DNA of 64,000 nucleotides from CAYJAD01 sp964369995 (GCA_964369995.1 CAYJHH010000002.1:16812-80811), one strand, 5' to 3'; counted from the stretch's first letter, positions 25,036 to 33,671 are shown. Notes: generated by a model not told the origin, from the sequence alone. A program made the numbers and translations.

Positions 25036-25451
25036 CTCGCATGTAGCGTGCCGTATTTGAGGGGGAGGGTGTGCCAATACCATTGATGCATAAGCGTATT
25101 ATCATCCACATGCCAGTGATGACTTTGCTCATAAAAGCGTAAAATTTCGGCTTCTAGGGCAGAAATCTTGGCTGAATCACCTTGTTGTAGCTGACGCTCA
25201 CGGCAAAAAATAATTAAGCATTCTAAAAGGGCAAATGCTGTACCTTCACTTATTTCCTCAGCGCAAATATTGGCAAAAAATTCTGTGTAAAAGGGTGAAG
25301 CATTGCTTATGGAGCTTTCAAAAAGATCTTTGTTGGCGCAGATATATTCCAATAAATCGTGGAGATGCTGTTCTTGGGTATTGAGTTTTGCCACCTGCTT
25401 GAGTTTATGGCAAAATGTTATCATGTGGGATTCATGTGTATTAAAAGACAT
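25032..25451 (-). CDS. Unrecognised small histidine-rich helical protein
   Basis: A 139-residue protein with no family I recognise. Start at 25451 is set by GGAGG 5 bp upstream; the frame extends 4 codons further. Predicted character is mainly helical and soluble. Histidines cluster near the N-terminus (THESHMITFCHKLK, QEQHLHDLLEY) and at the C-terminus (EQSHHWHVDDNTLMHQWYWH), which could hint at metal binding, but no hemerythrin motif is present. A consensus TTGACA promoter lies upstream. Its stop overlaps the stop of the convergent DMT gene. Confidence 0.6.
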   Translation of the reverse strand: MSFNTHESHMITFCHKLKQVAKLNTQEQHLHDLLEYICANKDLFESSISNASPFYTEFFANICAEEISEGTAFALLECLIIFCRERQLQQGDSAKISALEAEILRFYEQSHHWHVDDNTLMHQWYWHTLPLKYGTLHAS

Positions 25452-25486
25452 ATGTTCCTCCAAAATATATAGCTTGTAAGTTATAT

Positions 25487-25515
25487 ATTATTGTATAAAA
25501 CATAATCTTTGTCAA
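25487..25515 (-). promoter_or_regulatory. Predicted sigma-70 promoter of the histidine-rich protein gene
   Basis: On the minus strand, a perfect TTGACA (25515-25510) is followed after 17 bp by AATAAT (25492-25487), 36 bp upstream of the ATG at 25451. The surrounding sequence is very A+T rich. Confidence 0.5.
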
Positions 25516-25562
25516 CGTATCAAGTATATAGCTTTTGCTTTATTGCAATATGTAGGGTGTCT

Positions 25563-26333
25563 ATGAATGAACAGCAGGGCGTTTTTCGTTCCGGTACTGA
25601 TGCACTGTTATTGGCAGCATATGCGCTACGCCATTGCCCCAAGTCATGTTCCTTTGTGGAGCTTGGTTGTGGCGATGGCCTTGCCATGCACGTATTTTCC
25701 GCAGCATTGGTGAAAAAAAATCAAGATGAAGCTCAAGTTTTGCATATGCCCATGAGGGCTTTAGGCATAGATAAAGAGCCACTGGTGCTGGCGCATGCCG
25801 CAAAACTACCTGTCACCTTGGGGGTGGAAAAACATTTTATGTGTGCTGATTTTGCGCAAAAAAAATCTTTTCGGGCCTTGTATGCTGAGGCAAGCGCACA
25901 AATACACTCTACATTAAGCCCCAATGCGGTTTCTTGTGTTTTTGCCAATCCCCCTTATTATAAAAGTGGCACAGGGCGCGTAAGTGAGCATGCGGCAAAA
26001 GCCACAGCCTTACATCAAAGCGGTCAAGAGCAGGTCTTGCATGATTTTTGTGCGGCGGCGCGTTATATTTTGGCACATCATGGATGGTTTTTCACCATTT
26101 ATGGGGCGGAACATTTTTTGGAGCTTGCTAAGGCATTGGAGCAGTATGATTTTGGCCTGCGTGCACTTATGCCAGTGCATACACGACCGGAAAAACCTGC
26201 ACGATGGGTGCTTGCTTGTGCGCGTAAAGGGGCGGCGCATGATGTGCGCATAGAACCAAGTCTTTGTTTATATGCAAGAAAAAAAGGGGATGCCATAAGC
26301 AAGCAAGCCAAAGTCTTTTGTCCTTGGCTGTAG
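25563..26333 (+). CDS. TrmN6-like tRNA1(Val) adenine N6-methyltransferase family protein
   Basis: SAM-dependent methyltransferase of about 256 residues. FRSGTDALLLAAYA is the substrate-side signature of the TrmN6/YfiC group, SFVELGCGDGLAM is SAM motif I, and FANPPYYKSGTGR is the NPPY motif of amino-methylating enzymes on adenine or other planar nitrogens. The ATG at 25563 has AGGGTG ahead of it; a TTG at 25509 would add 18 residues. The gene stands alone and ends before the strong terminator at 26441. The exact target tRNA or nucleoside is inferred from the family. Confidence 0.82.
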   Translation: MNEQQGVFRSGTDALLLAAYALRHCPKSCSFVELGCGDGLAMHVFSAALVKKNQDEAQVLHMPMRALGIDKEPLVLAHAAKLPVTLGVEKHFMCADFAQKKSFRALYAEASAQIHSTLSPNAVSCVFANPPYYKSGTGRVSEHAAKATALHQSGQEQVLHDFCAAARYILAHHGWFFTIYGAEHFLELAKALEQYDFGLRALMPVHTRPEKPARWVLACARKGAAHDVRIEPSLCLYARKKGDAISKQAKVFCPWL

Positions 26334-26354
26334 AGACGTGAAGAAAAATTCGAT

Positions 26355-26415
26355 AATCTAAGAGCTTAGATTGGTGCTAAGGTTTACTGGGGGACAACCT
26401 TTTAAAAATGGAATT
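26355..26415. repeat. Two small hairpins, one related to the GGGGGA-ACCTTTT stem-loop family
   Basis: AATCTAAG-ag-CTTAGATT (26355-26372) is a near-continuous palindrome. AAGGTT and AACCTT (26379-26401) flank CTGGGGGAC. The stretch TACTGGGGGACAACCTTTTA resembles one arm of the stem-loop at 37652-37690. Confidence 0.4.
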
Positions 26416-26440
26416 TTTATACTGGTCTTTGCCGCCAGTT

Positions 26441-26470
26441 AAGCCCTTGGCTGTGGCCAAGGGCTTTTTT
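26441..26470. terminator. Strong bidirectional terminator
   Basis: AAGCCCTTGG (26441-26450) pairs with CCAAGGGCTT (26457-26466) around a 6-nt loop, then TTTTTT on the plus strand; A residues on the other side give a weaker T run on the minus strand. It separates the plus-strand methyltransferase from the convergent secreted-protein gene. Confidence 0.85.
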
Positions 26471-26484
26471 ACACTATAACTATT

Positions 26485-26967
26485 TTATTTAAATAAATAT
26501 CCGTATTTTACAGCAAGCCCGTCGGTGCGGTTAATAATTTTAGTGGCCACATCATTAACATCTTCACTGCTAAGCACGCCCACATCTTGAGCTAGTAGGT
26601 AGCCTAAATGGCTATCACTTTGACTGAAAACCCAAAGTAGGGAGTATACCGAACCCACATGCGGCCTATCAGAAAACTCAGCTTTAGAGATAATGGCAAT
26701 GCGTACTTTGGGGCTATTTTCTTCATTCAACTGAAAAAGGTTGCTGGCATTGAAAAGCTCTTTCAAACGCGTGGCGAGTTGAATGCCTATGGTATCTGTG
26801 CCTTCATGACTTACGGTAACTTGCGTGCTACGCACTTCAAGCTTAGCAGGGCTGTTGGTTTTAGCCTCACCTGCCTGAGGGCCTTGCGCAGCCATGGCAG
26901 AAGGCAGGCCAGCAAGGGGAAGACTTAAAGCAAAAAGTAGCGCGGTGACACGGAAAAAAGTTTGCAT
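26485..26967 (-). CDS. Exported protein of unknown function
   Basis: A 160-residue protein with a clear signal peptide (MQTFFRVTALLFALSLPLAG, then SAMAAQ cleavage region) and AAGGAG before the ATG. The mature part reads KLEVRSTQVTVSHEGTDTIG, then IQLATRLKELFNASNLFQLN, and resembles small periplasmic proteins where a hydrolase or lipoprotein assembly role has been guessed; I do not recognise the family. It lies 34 bp downstream of purN on the same strand and ends near the bidirectional terminator. Confidence 0.7.
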   Translation of the reverse strand: MQTFFRVTALLFALSLPLAGLPSAMAAQGPQAGEAKTNSPAKLEVRSTQVTVSHEGTDTIGIQLATRLKELFNASNLFQLNEENSPKVRIAIISKAEFSDRPHVGSVYSLLWVFSQSDSHLGYLLAQDVGVLSSEDVNDVATKIINRTDGLAVKYGYLFK

Positions 26968-27001
26968 GGGAGCTCCTTGAAGATAATGTCTATGAGTGAA
27001 C

Positions 27002-27709
27002 TTAAAATTCTGCTTCTAATGGTGGCCAAATAAAGTATGCGTGGGCGTCTGTGTTGCCTTGGGGATTCACCGAAGTATTTTTTTCTTCTGTGGTCTTTGG
27101 CGCTGGTAGTACGCGTACATGTCTTTCCTTTACCTCAATGCGGTTTTGCGCAAACCACTGAATAGCTTGAGGTAAAAGTCTGTGCTCTAAACTTTGAATA
27201 CGTTTTTGTAAGCTTTGAGCATCATCATCGTGTAAAACGGGTACTGCAGCTTGCGCAATAATAGCTCCGCCGTCCACTTCTTCGTTCACAAAGTGCACCG
27301 TACAACCTGACATTTTTACGCCATAAGCGCAGGCATCGGCGGCGCCATGGGCGCCCACAAAGGAAGGTAAAATGGCAGGATGCACATTGATGACCTTATC
27401 TTTAAAAGCATCGAGGAAGATTGGCGTTAAAATGCGCATATAACCGGCAAGCACTATAAGGTCTGCGCGGCACTCTTGTAGGGCTTGCACAAGGCATGCG
27501 TCAAAGCTTTCTCTGTCGGCATAGGCTTTATGGTCAAGTTCCAAGGTGGGTATGTTTAGGGCGGCGGCTCTTTCTAAAACTTTAGCACCGGGGCGATTGG
27601 TAATGACCAAAGCGACCTTGGCATCAAGGGCGCCGCAGGAAATTTTATCAAAAATGGCTTGAGCATTGCTTCCGCTGCCGGAAGCTAAAATAGCAATGGT
27701 AAGTGGCAT
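27002..27709 (-). CDS. purN: Phosphoribosylglycinamide formyltransferase PurN
   Basis: Third step of purine synthesis: formyl transfer from 10-formyltetrahydrofolate to GAR. The N-terminal phosphate-binding motif is ILASGSGSNAQAI. The folate site LAGYMRILTP is followed by the catalytic NVHPAILPSF (Asn and His), and HFVNEEVDGGAIIAQ contains the third catalytic residue, Asp. At 235 residues it is about 20 longer than typical PurN because of a C-terminal tail (KTTEEKNTSVNPQGN and on). No clear RBS is seen before the ATG. It lies just downstream of the oxygen-detoxification operon terminator. Confidence 0.95.
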   Translation of the reverse strand: MPLTIAILASGSGSNAQAIFDKISCGALDAKVALVITNRPGAKVLERAAALNIPTLELDHKAYADRESFDACLVQALQECRADLIVLAGYMRILTPIFLDAFKDKVINVHPAILPSFVGAHGAADACAYGVKMSGCTVHFVNEEVDGGAIIAQAAVPVLHDDDAQSLQKRIQSLEHRLLPQAIQWFAQNRIEVKERHVRVLPAPKTTEEKNTSVNPQGNTDAHAYFIWPPLEAEF

Positions 27710-27753
27710 AGGTAGTGTATGGGTTGGTTAAAGGTACTGCAGCCCCATTTCCA

Positions 27754-27793
27754 TAAAAAAAGATAGGCTGACCAAAATTTCAGTCAGCCTATC
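27754..27793 (-). terminator. Terminator of the desulfoferrodoxin-rubredoxin-ROO operon
   Basis: A perfect 11-bp stem, GATAGGCTGAC with GTCAGCCTATC (27762-27772/27783-27793), followed on the minus strand by seven T residues, 14 bp after the flavodiiron gene stop. Confidence 0.9.
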
Positions 27794-27806
27794 GTAAAGT
27801 TAGGTA

Positions 27807-29006
27807 TTAAGCAATTTTTTTGATGAGGGCTTCGCCCACAGCCTTGCCCAATTCATGGCAAGATTTAAGCATGCTATGATTGGGTCCCCATTGATGCTTC
27901 ATGGGATCGCCCACCATTTCCATACCCATGGAGGCAAGCCATTCATGCACAATCTTGGGGCTTTCACCCGACCATCCATAGGAGCCAAAAGCGGCGCCAA
28001 TACGGTTTTGTGGGCGCAAACCCTTCATATAGGTAAGCATGGAGGCCACATAGGGCAACACATTGTTATTGTGCGTGGGGCTACCCACAATGACAGCGCC
28101 GCAATCGGCCAGTTCACTCATGACAGCACTGTGGTGATTGCTTTTGAGGGACATGAGGCGAATGGGTACGCCCACTTCTTCCAGACCACTACCAATGGCC
28201 TGCGCCATTTTTTCAGTGGTATGCCACATGGTGTCATACACTATGAGGGCGCGTTTTTGGGTTTTTTGTAAGGCCATTTCTTTGTAGGCATTAACAATAA
28301 AGTTCACCGATTCTGGCCCGCGATGGATAAGACCATGGTCAGGGGCAATCATATCAATTTCTAAAGAACCTAGAGTTTCAATGGCTTTAAGCACCTGCGA
28401 GGAAAAGGGCAGAACAATATTATAATAATATTCTTTCACCGCTTGCAGGATTTGTTCTTTGCAAAATTCATCGCCAAAGCGCTGGGTAGAGGCGATGTTT
28501 TGCCCAAAGGCATCATTGCTGAAAAGTATTTTGTCTTCTGCCACGTAGGTGACCATACTATCTGGCCAGTGTAGCATACGTGTTTCCACAAAATGTAAAT
28601 TTCTTTGCCCAATATTGATAACATCGCCGGTTTTTACCACTTGAATGGGCCAATCTTTGGCAGGGTAGTACCCTTCTAAGGATTTTAATCCCATGGGGGA
28701 AACAAAAATCTTTTCAGGTTTGCAACGTTCCACCACTTCGGCTAAAGCGCCAGCATGATCTAATTCCATATGATTGCAAATGAGATAATCAATTTCTTCC
28801 AAAGGGCAAATTTTTGCCAAGCGGCAAAGCATGGTGCCCGCGCAGTGATGGGATACAGTATCCACCACCACTTTTTTGGTATCATTAATCATATAAGAGT
28901 TGTAGGTGGAGCCACGTGGAGAAAGAGAGTAGCCGTGAAAGTCTCGGTTATCGTAGTCAACAGCGCCAATCCAATATATATCTTTTTTCAGTTCTACCGG
29001 TTGCAT
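27807..29006 (-). CDS. roo: Rubredoxin:oxygen oxidoreductase (flavodiiron protein)
   Basis: Cytoplasmic flavodiiron protein of 399 residues that reduces O2 (and possibly NO) to water using electrons from rubredoxin. The diiron ligands are visible as H79-x-E81-x-D83-H84 (NHMELDHAG), the next set around LHWPDSM and FSNDAFGQN, and the last in DHGLIHRGPE. The flavodoxin-like domain begins near residue 254 (RALIVYDTMWHTTEKMAQAI) and has GSPTHNNNVLP and AFGSYGWSGE FMN-binding loops. Gene order with the adjacent rubredoxin and desulfoferrodoxin matches the Desulfovibrio rbo-rub-roo arrangement. Confidence 0.95.
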   Translation of the reverse strand: MQPVELKKDIYWIGAVDYDNRDFHGYSLSPRGSTYNSYMINDTKKVVVDTVSHHCAGTMLCRLAKICPLEEIDYLICNHMELDHAGALAEVVERCKPEKIFVSPMGLKSLEGYYPAKDWPIQVVKTGDVINIGQRNLHFVETRMLHWPDSMVTYVAEDKILFSNDAFGQNIASTQRFGDEFCKEQILQAVKEYYYNIVLPFSSQVLKAIETLGSLEIDMIAPDHGLIHRGPESVNFIVNAYKEMALQKTQKRALIVYDTMWHTTEKMAQAIGSGLEEVGVPIRLMSLKSNHHSAVMSELADCGAVIVGSPTHNNNVLPYVASMLTYMKGLRPQNRIGAAFGSYGWSGESPKIVHEWLASMGMEMVGDPMKHQWGPNHSMLKSCHELGKAVGEALIKKIA

Positions 29007-29123
29007 GAGCTTCTCACTTTTTGAAGTTACCTGAAATTAGGTACTGCTAGAAGTCTATAATGTGGAGTAAAAAATCGCAAAGGCAGCATGAGTACTGCCT
29101 TTGCTACATGTATGAAGACGCTA

Positions 29124-29279
29124 TTAACTTGGGCTAAAATTACTTTTATCTACGCCGCATACAGGACAAACCCAATCTTCTGGAAGATTTTCAAAGGCAG
29201 TACCTTCTGGAGCATTGGGGGGATCGCCAGCGGCGGGATCATACTCATAACCACAAAGATTGCATGTGTGCTTTTGCAT
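29124..29279 (-). CDS. rub: Rubredoxin
   Basis: A 51-residue iron protein with a single Fe(Cys)4 centre. Both knuckles are visible: CNLCGYEYDPAAGDPPN and WVCPVCGVDKSNF. The ATG at 29279 follows GAGGTTACT; a longer frame that overlaps the desulfoferrodoxin gene is rejected because rubredoxins start here. It is the electron donor to the flavodiiron enzyme encoded downstream, after reduction by an NADH oxidoreductase encoded elsewhere. Confidence 0.97.
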   Translation of the reverse strand: MQKHTCNLCGYEYDPAAGDPPNAPEGTAFENLPEDWVCPVCGVDKSNFSPS

Positions 29280-29293
29280 AGTAACCTCGTTGT

Positions 29294-29668
29294 TTAAGAT
29301 TTCCAAAGACCATGGAGATTGCAATATTCACGCGCTGTTACATTTTCGGCGCTGATGCAAAACTCTGCCACAGGCTCTTGTCCGGGCTGTAAGAATTGGG
29401 TGTAGCTTACGCCATCGGCAATGAGCTCTATCCATTCAATATAGTGTTTTTCTTCCATGGGGTGATGTACACTGCCCACAGTCACTTTATATCCATTGGC
29501 GGTTTTTTCCACAACAGGCACGTGTTTTTCTTGTGCTGCATCGGTAACGCCTTCTTTAAGGTGTTTCATTTCTTCGCCACAGCAGGCAAGGGCTGCCTCA
29601 CCGGCGTGTATAACTTCCACAATATTACTACATTTTGTACAGCAGTACATTTCAAGAACTTGTGTCAT
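29294..29668 (-). CDS. dfx: Desulfoferrodoxin (superoxide reductase)
   Basis: A 124-residue two-iron enzyme that reduces superoxide to peroxide. The N-terminal desulforedoxin-like centre I has Cys at CTKC and the CC pair in ALACCGEEM. Centre II ligands lie in EKHVPVV, VGSVHHPMEEKHYIEW and YCNLHGLW (four His, one Cys). The glutamate lid of superoxide reductases is plausibly in the EKHVP region. RBS AGAGGG precedes the ATG. It starts a three-gene operon: superoxide reductase, rubredoxin, oxygen reductase. Confidence 0.96.
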   Translation of the reverse strand: MTQVLEMYCCTKCSNIVEVIHAGEAALACCGEEMKHLKEGVTDAAQEKHVPVVEKTANGYKVTVGSVHHPMEEKHYIEWIELIADGVSYTQFLQPGQEPVAEFCISAENVTAREYCNLHGLWKS

Positions 29669-29819
29669 AACATCCCTCTTTTTTGGAGTTTATCCATAAA
29701 GTGACTACAGCTTTAAACTCTTTTCGTTAAGTATGTTCACATGGTGCTGTAATGGCTTTATGGTTGTTAAAGGCATATAGCCCACAAGGAATTTACGTCA
29801 TTATGCTCTGTCTGTCTAG

Positions 29820-29833
29820 TTTTTTCGAAAAAA
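29820..29833. repeat. Perfect 14-bp palindrome between NAGPA gene and dfx
   Basis: TTTTTTCGAAAAAA lies about 150 bp upstream of the desulfoferrodoxin start and 42 bp after the NAGPA gene stop. It may be a protein-binding site or an mRNA 3' hairpin. An A+T-rich Fur/PerR-like sequence overlaps the stop codon of the NAGPA gene nearby. Confidence 0.3.
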
Positions 29834-29875
29834 TAGTTAATAAGTCCAGTACTCTGTATTTATTAGGAATTATTA

Positions 29876-30850
29876 TCATTTTGTAGCACTTTTTCTCACC
29901 ACGCCCAAAATATTAGGCAAAGCCACCCCCACACTACCCATGAAAATATCTGCGGGATGTCGCCCGCCCCAAAATGTTCCCCGCCCATTATGATACAAAT
30001 ACATGCCAGCTTGGGCTCCGCCTTCCACATACATGACTGTGCTTATATGTAATGGTAAGCGTAACAACTCTTGCGCTAAAGCATGCGCTTGTATGGGCTG
30101 GCGGCAATGTAAAAAGAGAATGTTACCTTTTTCATCCATGCCCACGGCGGCAATGGCATGTTCTTGCCCGCCTTTTGACCAAAGAACTTCGCGTTTTTGG
30201 CTAATGAGCCGGTAATTTTGCACAGCAACAGTATATTGAGAAAGTATTTTTTTAAATTGAGGGTGATTTTTTTCTAAAAGTGTGGCCGAAGCTAAATTTG
30301 CATCCTTGGGCTGGGCTAAGAAAAAGGCACCAAAAGCTTTGGAAATATGCTTATTATTTATATGCTCGCCATTGCGCATATAGCCTGTACTGGTACTACC
30401 ATCGGGCAAATACATACTGGCATTAATGGTTGCCACCAAGTTATGCGCCTTGGCCCATTGTTCTAAAGTTTGTGGCGGAGACTTTTTTTCACTAGTGTTA
30501 AAAAGCTTAAAATCAAAGTATTGAGGAGAAAAACGTAGTACTTCCAATTGCGCTTGTAAAGGTTCTTGTAAGGGGATGGAAGCATAGGTAAGGCCGGGTT
30601 CTAATTCTTGCCATGGACAAGAGGGGATGAGGGCTGTGGATGGTTGCGGTTTTGTGGCGGTGTTGTTTTGCGCCATGGCGGATACCATGGAGGGAGGGAT
30701 AAATGGCGCAGCTTGTGTTGTGTTAGCGCTGGCAGCAAAGGCCATAGCTCCATAGAGCAAAGCCATGAGCGCCAAAAAAAGAAGAAGGCAACGCATTCTT
30801 CTAGGAGCGTAGTGGGGGAATTGTATGGTTGTAGCTAGGCATGCACCCAT
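29876..30850 (-). CDS. Exported phosphodiester glycosidase (NAGPA/DUF2233) domain protein
   Basis: A 324-residue exported protein. A signal peptide or anchor occupies residues about 19-45 (RMRCLLLFLALMALLYGAMA). The NAGPA domain follows: ATINASMYLPDGSTSTGYMR, HISKAFGAFFLAQPKD, and VMYVEGGAQAGMYLYHNG. This fold acts on N-acetylglucosamine-1-phosphodiesters in the human enzyme; bacterial members are poorly studied and may act on wall or surface glycans. The start at 30850 is uncertain: an internal ATG at 30796 gives a shorter signal peptide. It stands alone. Confidence 0.78.
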   Translation of the reverse strand: MGACLATTIQFPHYAPRRMRCLLLFLALMALLYGAMAFAASANTTQAAPFIPPSMVSAMAQNNTATKPQPSTALIPSCPWQELEPGLTYASIPLQEPLQAQLEVLRFSPQYFDFKLFNTSEKKSPPQTLEQWAKAHNLVATINASMYLPDGSTSTGYMRNGEHINNKHISKAFGAFFLAQPKDANLASATLLEKNHPQFKKILSQYTVAVQNYRLISQKREVLWSKGGQEHAIAAVGMDEKGNILFLHCRQPIQAHALAQELLRLPLHISTVMYVEGGAQAGMYLYHNGRGTFWGGRHPADIFMGSVGVALPNILGVVRKSATK

Positions 30851-30981
30851 AAATACTCACTTATTCATGACTTAGGAGGATGAAAATACCTTTGACGCGT
30901 AAAAAAAGTAACAGGAAAATGTTTTTTTGCCAAATGCAATTTTTACCATGAATATTTTGGCCTACACATGGGGCGTGGGGA

Positions 30982-31599
30982 CTATGAGCGTAAAATATGC
31001 GCCAATAAGGCATCGGCCTGCAGGGCTGCCGCTTGCATAACACGCGGTGCCAGAGGAGGAAATTGTGCAATGTCTGAGCTAAAATCACCCACAATGACGA
31101 GATTTTTCCCCATATGTCTCTTCTGCATGGGCGGGCCATCGCAACCGGCAATGCCAGAAGCAGACACGGTATAATAGCCGCCTAGCAAAGCTTGTTCTAC
31201 CATAAGGCGTTTACTTTGCGCCGCGTCTAAAGCCTCTATCCAAAGGGACGCCTTGGGTAAAATATGTGGTATATTGTCAGCATGTAAGTGCAAACAAAGC
31301 TTTTCTATGTGCACATGAGGGTTAAGTTCGCTGAGAATATCTGCCAAGGCATCCACCTTGGGTAAACCCACATGGCGCGGAAAGAAGAGTTGCCTGTTTA
31401 AGTTAGAAGCCTCCACCGTGTCATCATCAATGAGCACAAAGTGTTGTACACCTGAGCGCGTCAAAAGCATGGCCACATTGGAACCAAGCCCACCAGCGCC
31501 GGCAATGCCAACTTTGGCTGTACTTATTTTCTGCAGCTCTTCGGGTAAAAGGTAGCGTTGAAGGCCTTGGTGTAAAAGATTGTGAGAAGATTGTGACAT
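30982..31599 (-). CDS. thiF: ThiF-like E1 adenylyltransferase
   Basis: A 205-residue member of the ThiF/MoeB/HesA superfamily. The nucleotide-binding region GIAGAGGLGSNVAMLLTRSG and the adjacent DDDTVEASNLNRQ with the catalytic Arg are clear. A C-terminal half with PLAPRVMQAAALQADAL is similar to the ThiF forms found next to thiamine or other sulfur-carrier genes. The four zinc-binding cysteines of longer family members are not seen. AAGGTGCAC precedes the ATG at 31599. No thiS or other thiamine genes are adjacent here, so ThiF is preferred on similarity alone. Confidence 0.72.
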   Translation of the reverse strand: MSQSSHNLLHQGLQRYLLPEELQKISTAKVGIAGAGGLGSNVAMLLTRSGVQHFVLIDDDTVEASNLNRQLFFPRHVGLPKVDALADILSELNPHVHIEKLCLHLHADNIPHILPKASLWIEALDAAQSKRLMVEQALLGGYYTVSASGIAGCDGPPMQKRHMGKNLVIVGDFSSDIAQFPPLAPRVMQAAALQADALLAHILRS

Positions 31600-31618
31600 G
31601 CTGTGCACCTTATGAAGC

Positions 31619-31650
31619 ATCCCCCTTGCCTGCGCGTGGGCAAAGGGGAT
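31619..31650. repeat. Hairpin between UPF0210 and thiF-like genes
   Basis: ATCCCC-c-TTGCC pairs with GGCAA-a-GGGGAT around a GC-rich loop. No T tract follows on either strand, so it may stabilise or process a joint message. Confidence 0.45.
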
Positions 31651-31706
31651 GAAAGCGTTGCGCTATTTAATGGAGTAATTTTACAGTGTATAACGATACG
31701 CTGTCA

Positions 31707-33089
31707 TTAATTTTTCAAGCTATGAATGGGAGCAGGAATGCGTCCGCCAAGATTAATAAAGGCTGAAGCATCGCCCTGTGGTACAGCCATGATGCCGGCT
31801 TTGCCCAAAAGCCCCCCAAAGTTCACAGAATCGCCCACACCTTTTCCGGGTACAGGAATAAGGCGCACGGCGGTGGTTTTATTGTTAATCATGCCAATGG
31901 CCATTTCATCGGCAATGATACCGGCAATGGTGCTTGGGCTGGTGTCTCCGGGAATGGCTATCATATCCAGACCCACCGAACACACGGAGGTCATGGCTTC
32001 GAGTTTTTCAAGGCTTAATAAACCGGCGTTGGCGGCGGCTTCAATGCTGGCATCTTCCGAAACGGGAATGAAAGCTCCTGAAAGGCCACCCACAGCAGAA
32101 GAAGCAAAGGATCCGCCTTTTTTTACAGCGTCATTAAGCATGGCAAGAACAGCAGTGCTACCAGGGGCGCCAATATGAGATAAGCCTAAGCTTTCAAATA
32201 TTTCACCCACAGAGTCGCCCACGGCAGGGGTAGGCGCTAAGGATAAATCCGCCACACCAAAAGGCACGTTAAGGCGTTTGGATACTTCTTTACCTATGAT
32301 TTCGCCCACGCGCGTAACCTTAAAAGCTGTGCGTTTAATAACATCGGCTACGTCCAAAAGGCTAAAGGCTTCGTTGTTCATTTTTGCACGCCCAATGGCG
32401 CGATCAATGGCTTTTTTCACAACGCCAGGGCCGGAAACGCCCACATTAATGACCACATCGGGCTCTCCCACGCCTAAATATGCGCCGGCCATGAAGGGGA
32501 CATCTTGCGGAATATTGGCAAAAATAACTAATTTTGCGCAGCCAATGCCATCGCGATCTGCCGTGGCTTCAGCGGCGTTGACCACTTGTTGCCCCATCAA
32601 TGCCACAGCATCCATATTAATACCAGCGCGTGAAGAAGCTACGTTGATGGAAGAGCAAATACGGTCGGTAGTGGCTAGGGCTTCAGGTAAAGATTCTAGT
32701 AAGGCTCTGTCGCCGCGTGAAAAGCCTTTTTCTACCAAAGCACTGTACCCACCTAAAAAATCCACGCCTGCCTCTTTGGCGGCTTCGTCCAGTGCTTGGC
32801 AAATGCGCACCATGCCGGAGGCGTCAAAAGGCCCACCCACCACGGCAATGGGGCTTACGCTAATGCGTTTATTCACCACAGGAATACCGTATTTATCACC
32901 CACCTCATTGCAAATATTCACAAGATTTTTGGCATGATGGTGGATTTTTTTTCGAATATTACTGGTAAAAACATCTATATCATGGCTTTGGCAATCAAAA
33001 AGGCTGATACCAAGTGTTACCGTGCGCATATCAAGATGTTCGTTGCGCAACATATTAAGAGTACTAATTATTTCGCGATCTGATAACAT
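31707..33089 (-). CDS. UPF0210 (PFL/DUF711) family protein
   Basis: A 460-residue member of the UPF0210 family, whose reaction is not known. Visible family sequences include MRTVTLGISLFDC, NKRISVSPIAVVGG, DFLGGYSALVEKGFSRGD and GVSGPGVVKKAIDRA. It lies 18 bp downstream of a two-ACT-domain gene on the same strand; UPF0210 and an ACT protein (UPF0237 in Firmicutes) are a conserved gene pair, so they probably act together, perhaps in amino-acid-responsive regulation. Glycyl-radical-type relation suggested by the PFL name should not be read as proven activity. Confidence 0.9.
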   Translation of the reverse strand: MLSDREIISTLNMLRNEHLDMRTVTLGISLFDCQSHDIDVFTSNIRKKIHHHAKNLVNICNEVGDKYGIPVVNKRISVSPIAVVGGPFDASGMVRICQALDEAAKEAGVDFLGGYSALVEKGFSRGDRALLESLPEALATTDRICSSINVASSRAGINMDAVALMGQQVVNAAEATADRDGIGCAKLVIFANIPQDVPFMAGAYLGVGEPDVVINVGVSGPGVVKKAIDRAIGRAKMNNEAFSLLDVADVIKRTAFKVTRVGEIIGKEVSKRLNVPFGVADLSLAPTPAVGDSVGEIFESLGLSHIGAPGSTAVLAMLNDAVKKGGSFASSAVGGLSGAFIPVSEDASIEAAANAGLLSLEKLEAMTSVCSVGLDMIAIPGDTSPSTIAGIIADEMAIGMINNKTTAVRLIPVPGKGVGDSVNFGGLLGKAGIMAVPQGDASAFINLGGRIPAPIHSLKN

Positions 33090-33107
33090 ATATATTCCTT
33101 TTTGGTA

Positions 33108-33671
33108 TTACATGGGGGAAATGCGGTGAATGGCTTCAAAAATATCTCTGTGCTGCACGCTCATGCGCAAAGAATATTTTTCTCCTTGCTCCACAAGCTC
33201 TTGACGCAAGATACGTAAGTCTAGGCTGTCCGGCACCATGACTTCAAAAACAAAAAGGGCATGATTTTCTCCGCCTTCGTTCATGAGTGCTTTAAGATTT
33301 TCAATATTCACTTGGTGCTTAGCAAAAACTCGAGAAAGAGCTGCCATAAGGCCTGTGGTATTGGGGCCATGAGCGGTGACCACAAAAGGGGAGCAAGCAA
33401 TATGCTCACCCCATGCGACGGATATGGCAGGGCGCACTATGACGGATAAGTCCACCTGACTTTCAGCAAGGCCTGCGGTGAGGTGATCATATAATGCTTG
33501 TACTGTCATACTTGGCTCAGTGGTGACGGTGAAAATGGCGGCAAATTCTCCATTGGAAATGGTTTGCGAAACCATAACAATGTCGCAATGCGCTTTTTCA
33601 AAAAGTGAAGAAACCGTGGCTACAACGCCGGGGCAGTCGCGTCCTAAAAAAGAAATAACTAATGATTGCAT
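33108..33671 (-). CDS. Two-ACT-domain regulatory protein (GcvR/UPF0237-like)
   Basis: A 187-residue protein starting MQSLVISFLGRDCPGVVATV, with GAGGAAA before the ATG; a frame start 4 codons earlier is less likely. Two tandem ACT domains are visible, the second near FVVTAHGPNTTGLMAALSRV. GcvR-like proteins sense amino acids (glycine in E. coli) and affect a regulator by protein contact. Here it is fused in an operon with UPF0210, matching the known gene pair. The amino acid sensed is unknown. Confidence 0.85.
   Translation of the reverse strand: MQSLVISFLGRDCPGVVATVSSLFEKAHCDIVMVSQTISNGEFAAIFTVTTEPSMTVQALYDHLTAGLAESQVDLSVIVRPAISVAWGEHIACSPFVVTAHGPNTTGLMAALSRVFAKHQVNIENLKALMNEGGENHALFVFEVMVPDSLDLRILRQELVEQGEKYSLRMSVQHRDIFEAIHRISPM

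Noticed and set aside
29866..29884. Fur/PerR-like sequence ATTATTATCATTTT
   Set aside because: It overlaps the stop codon of the NAGPA gene and lies about 200 bp from the dfx start. The A+T-rich composition makes a chance match likely.
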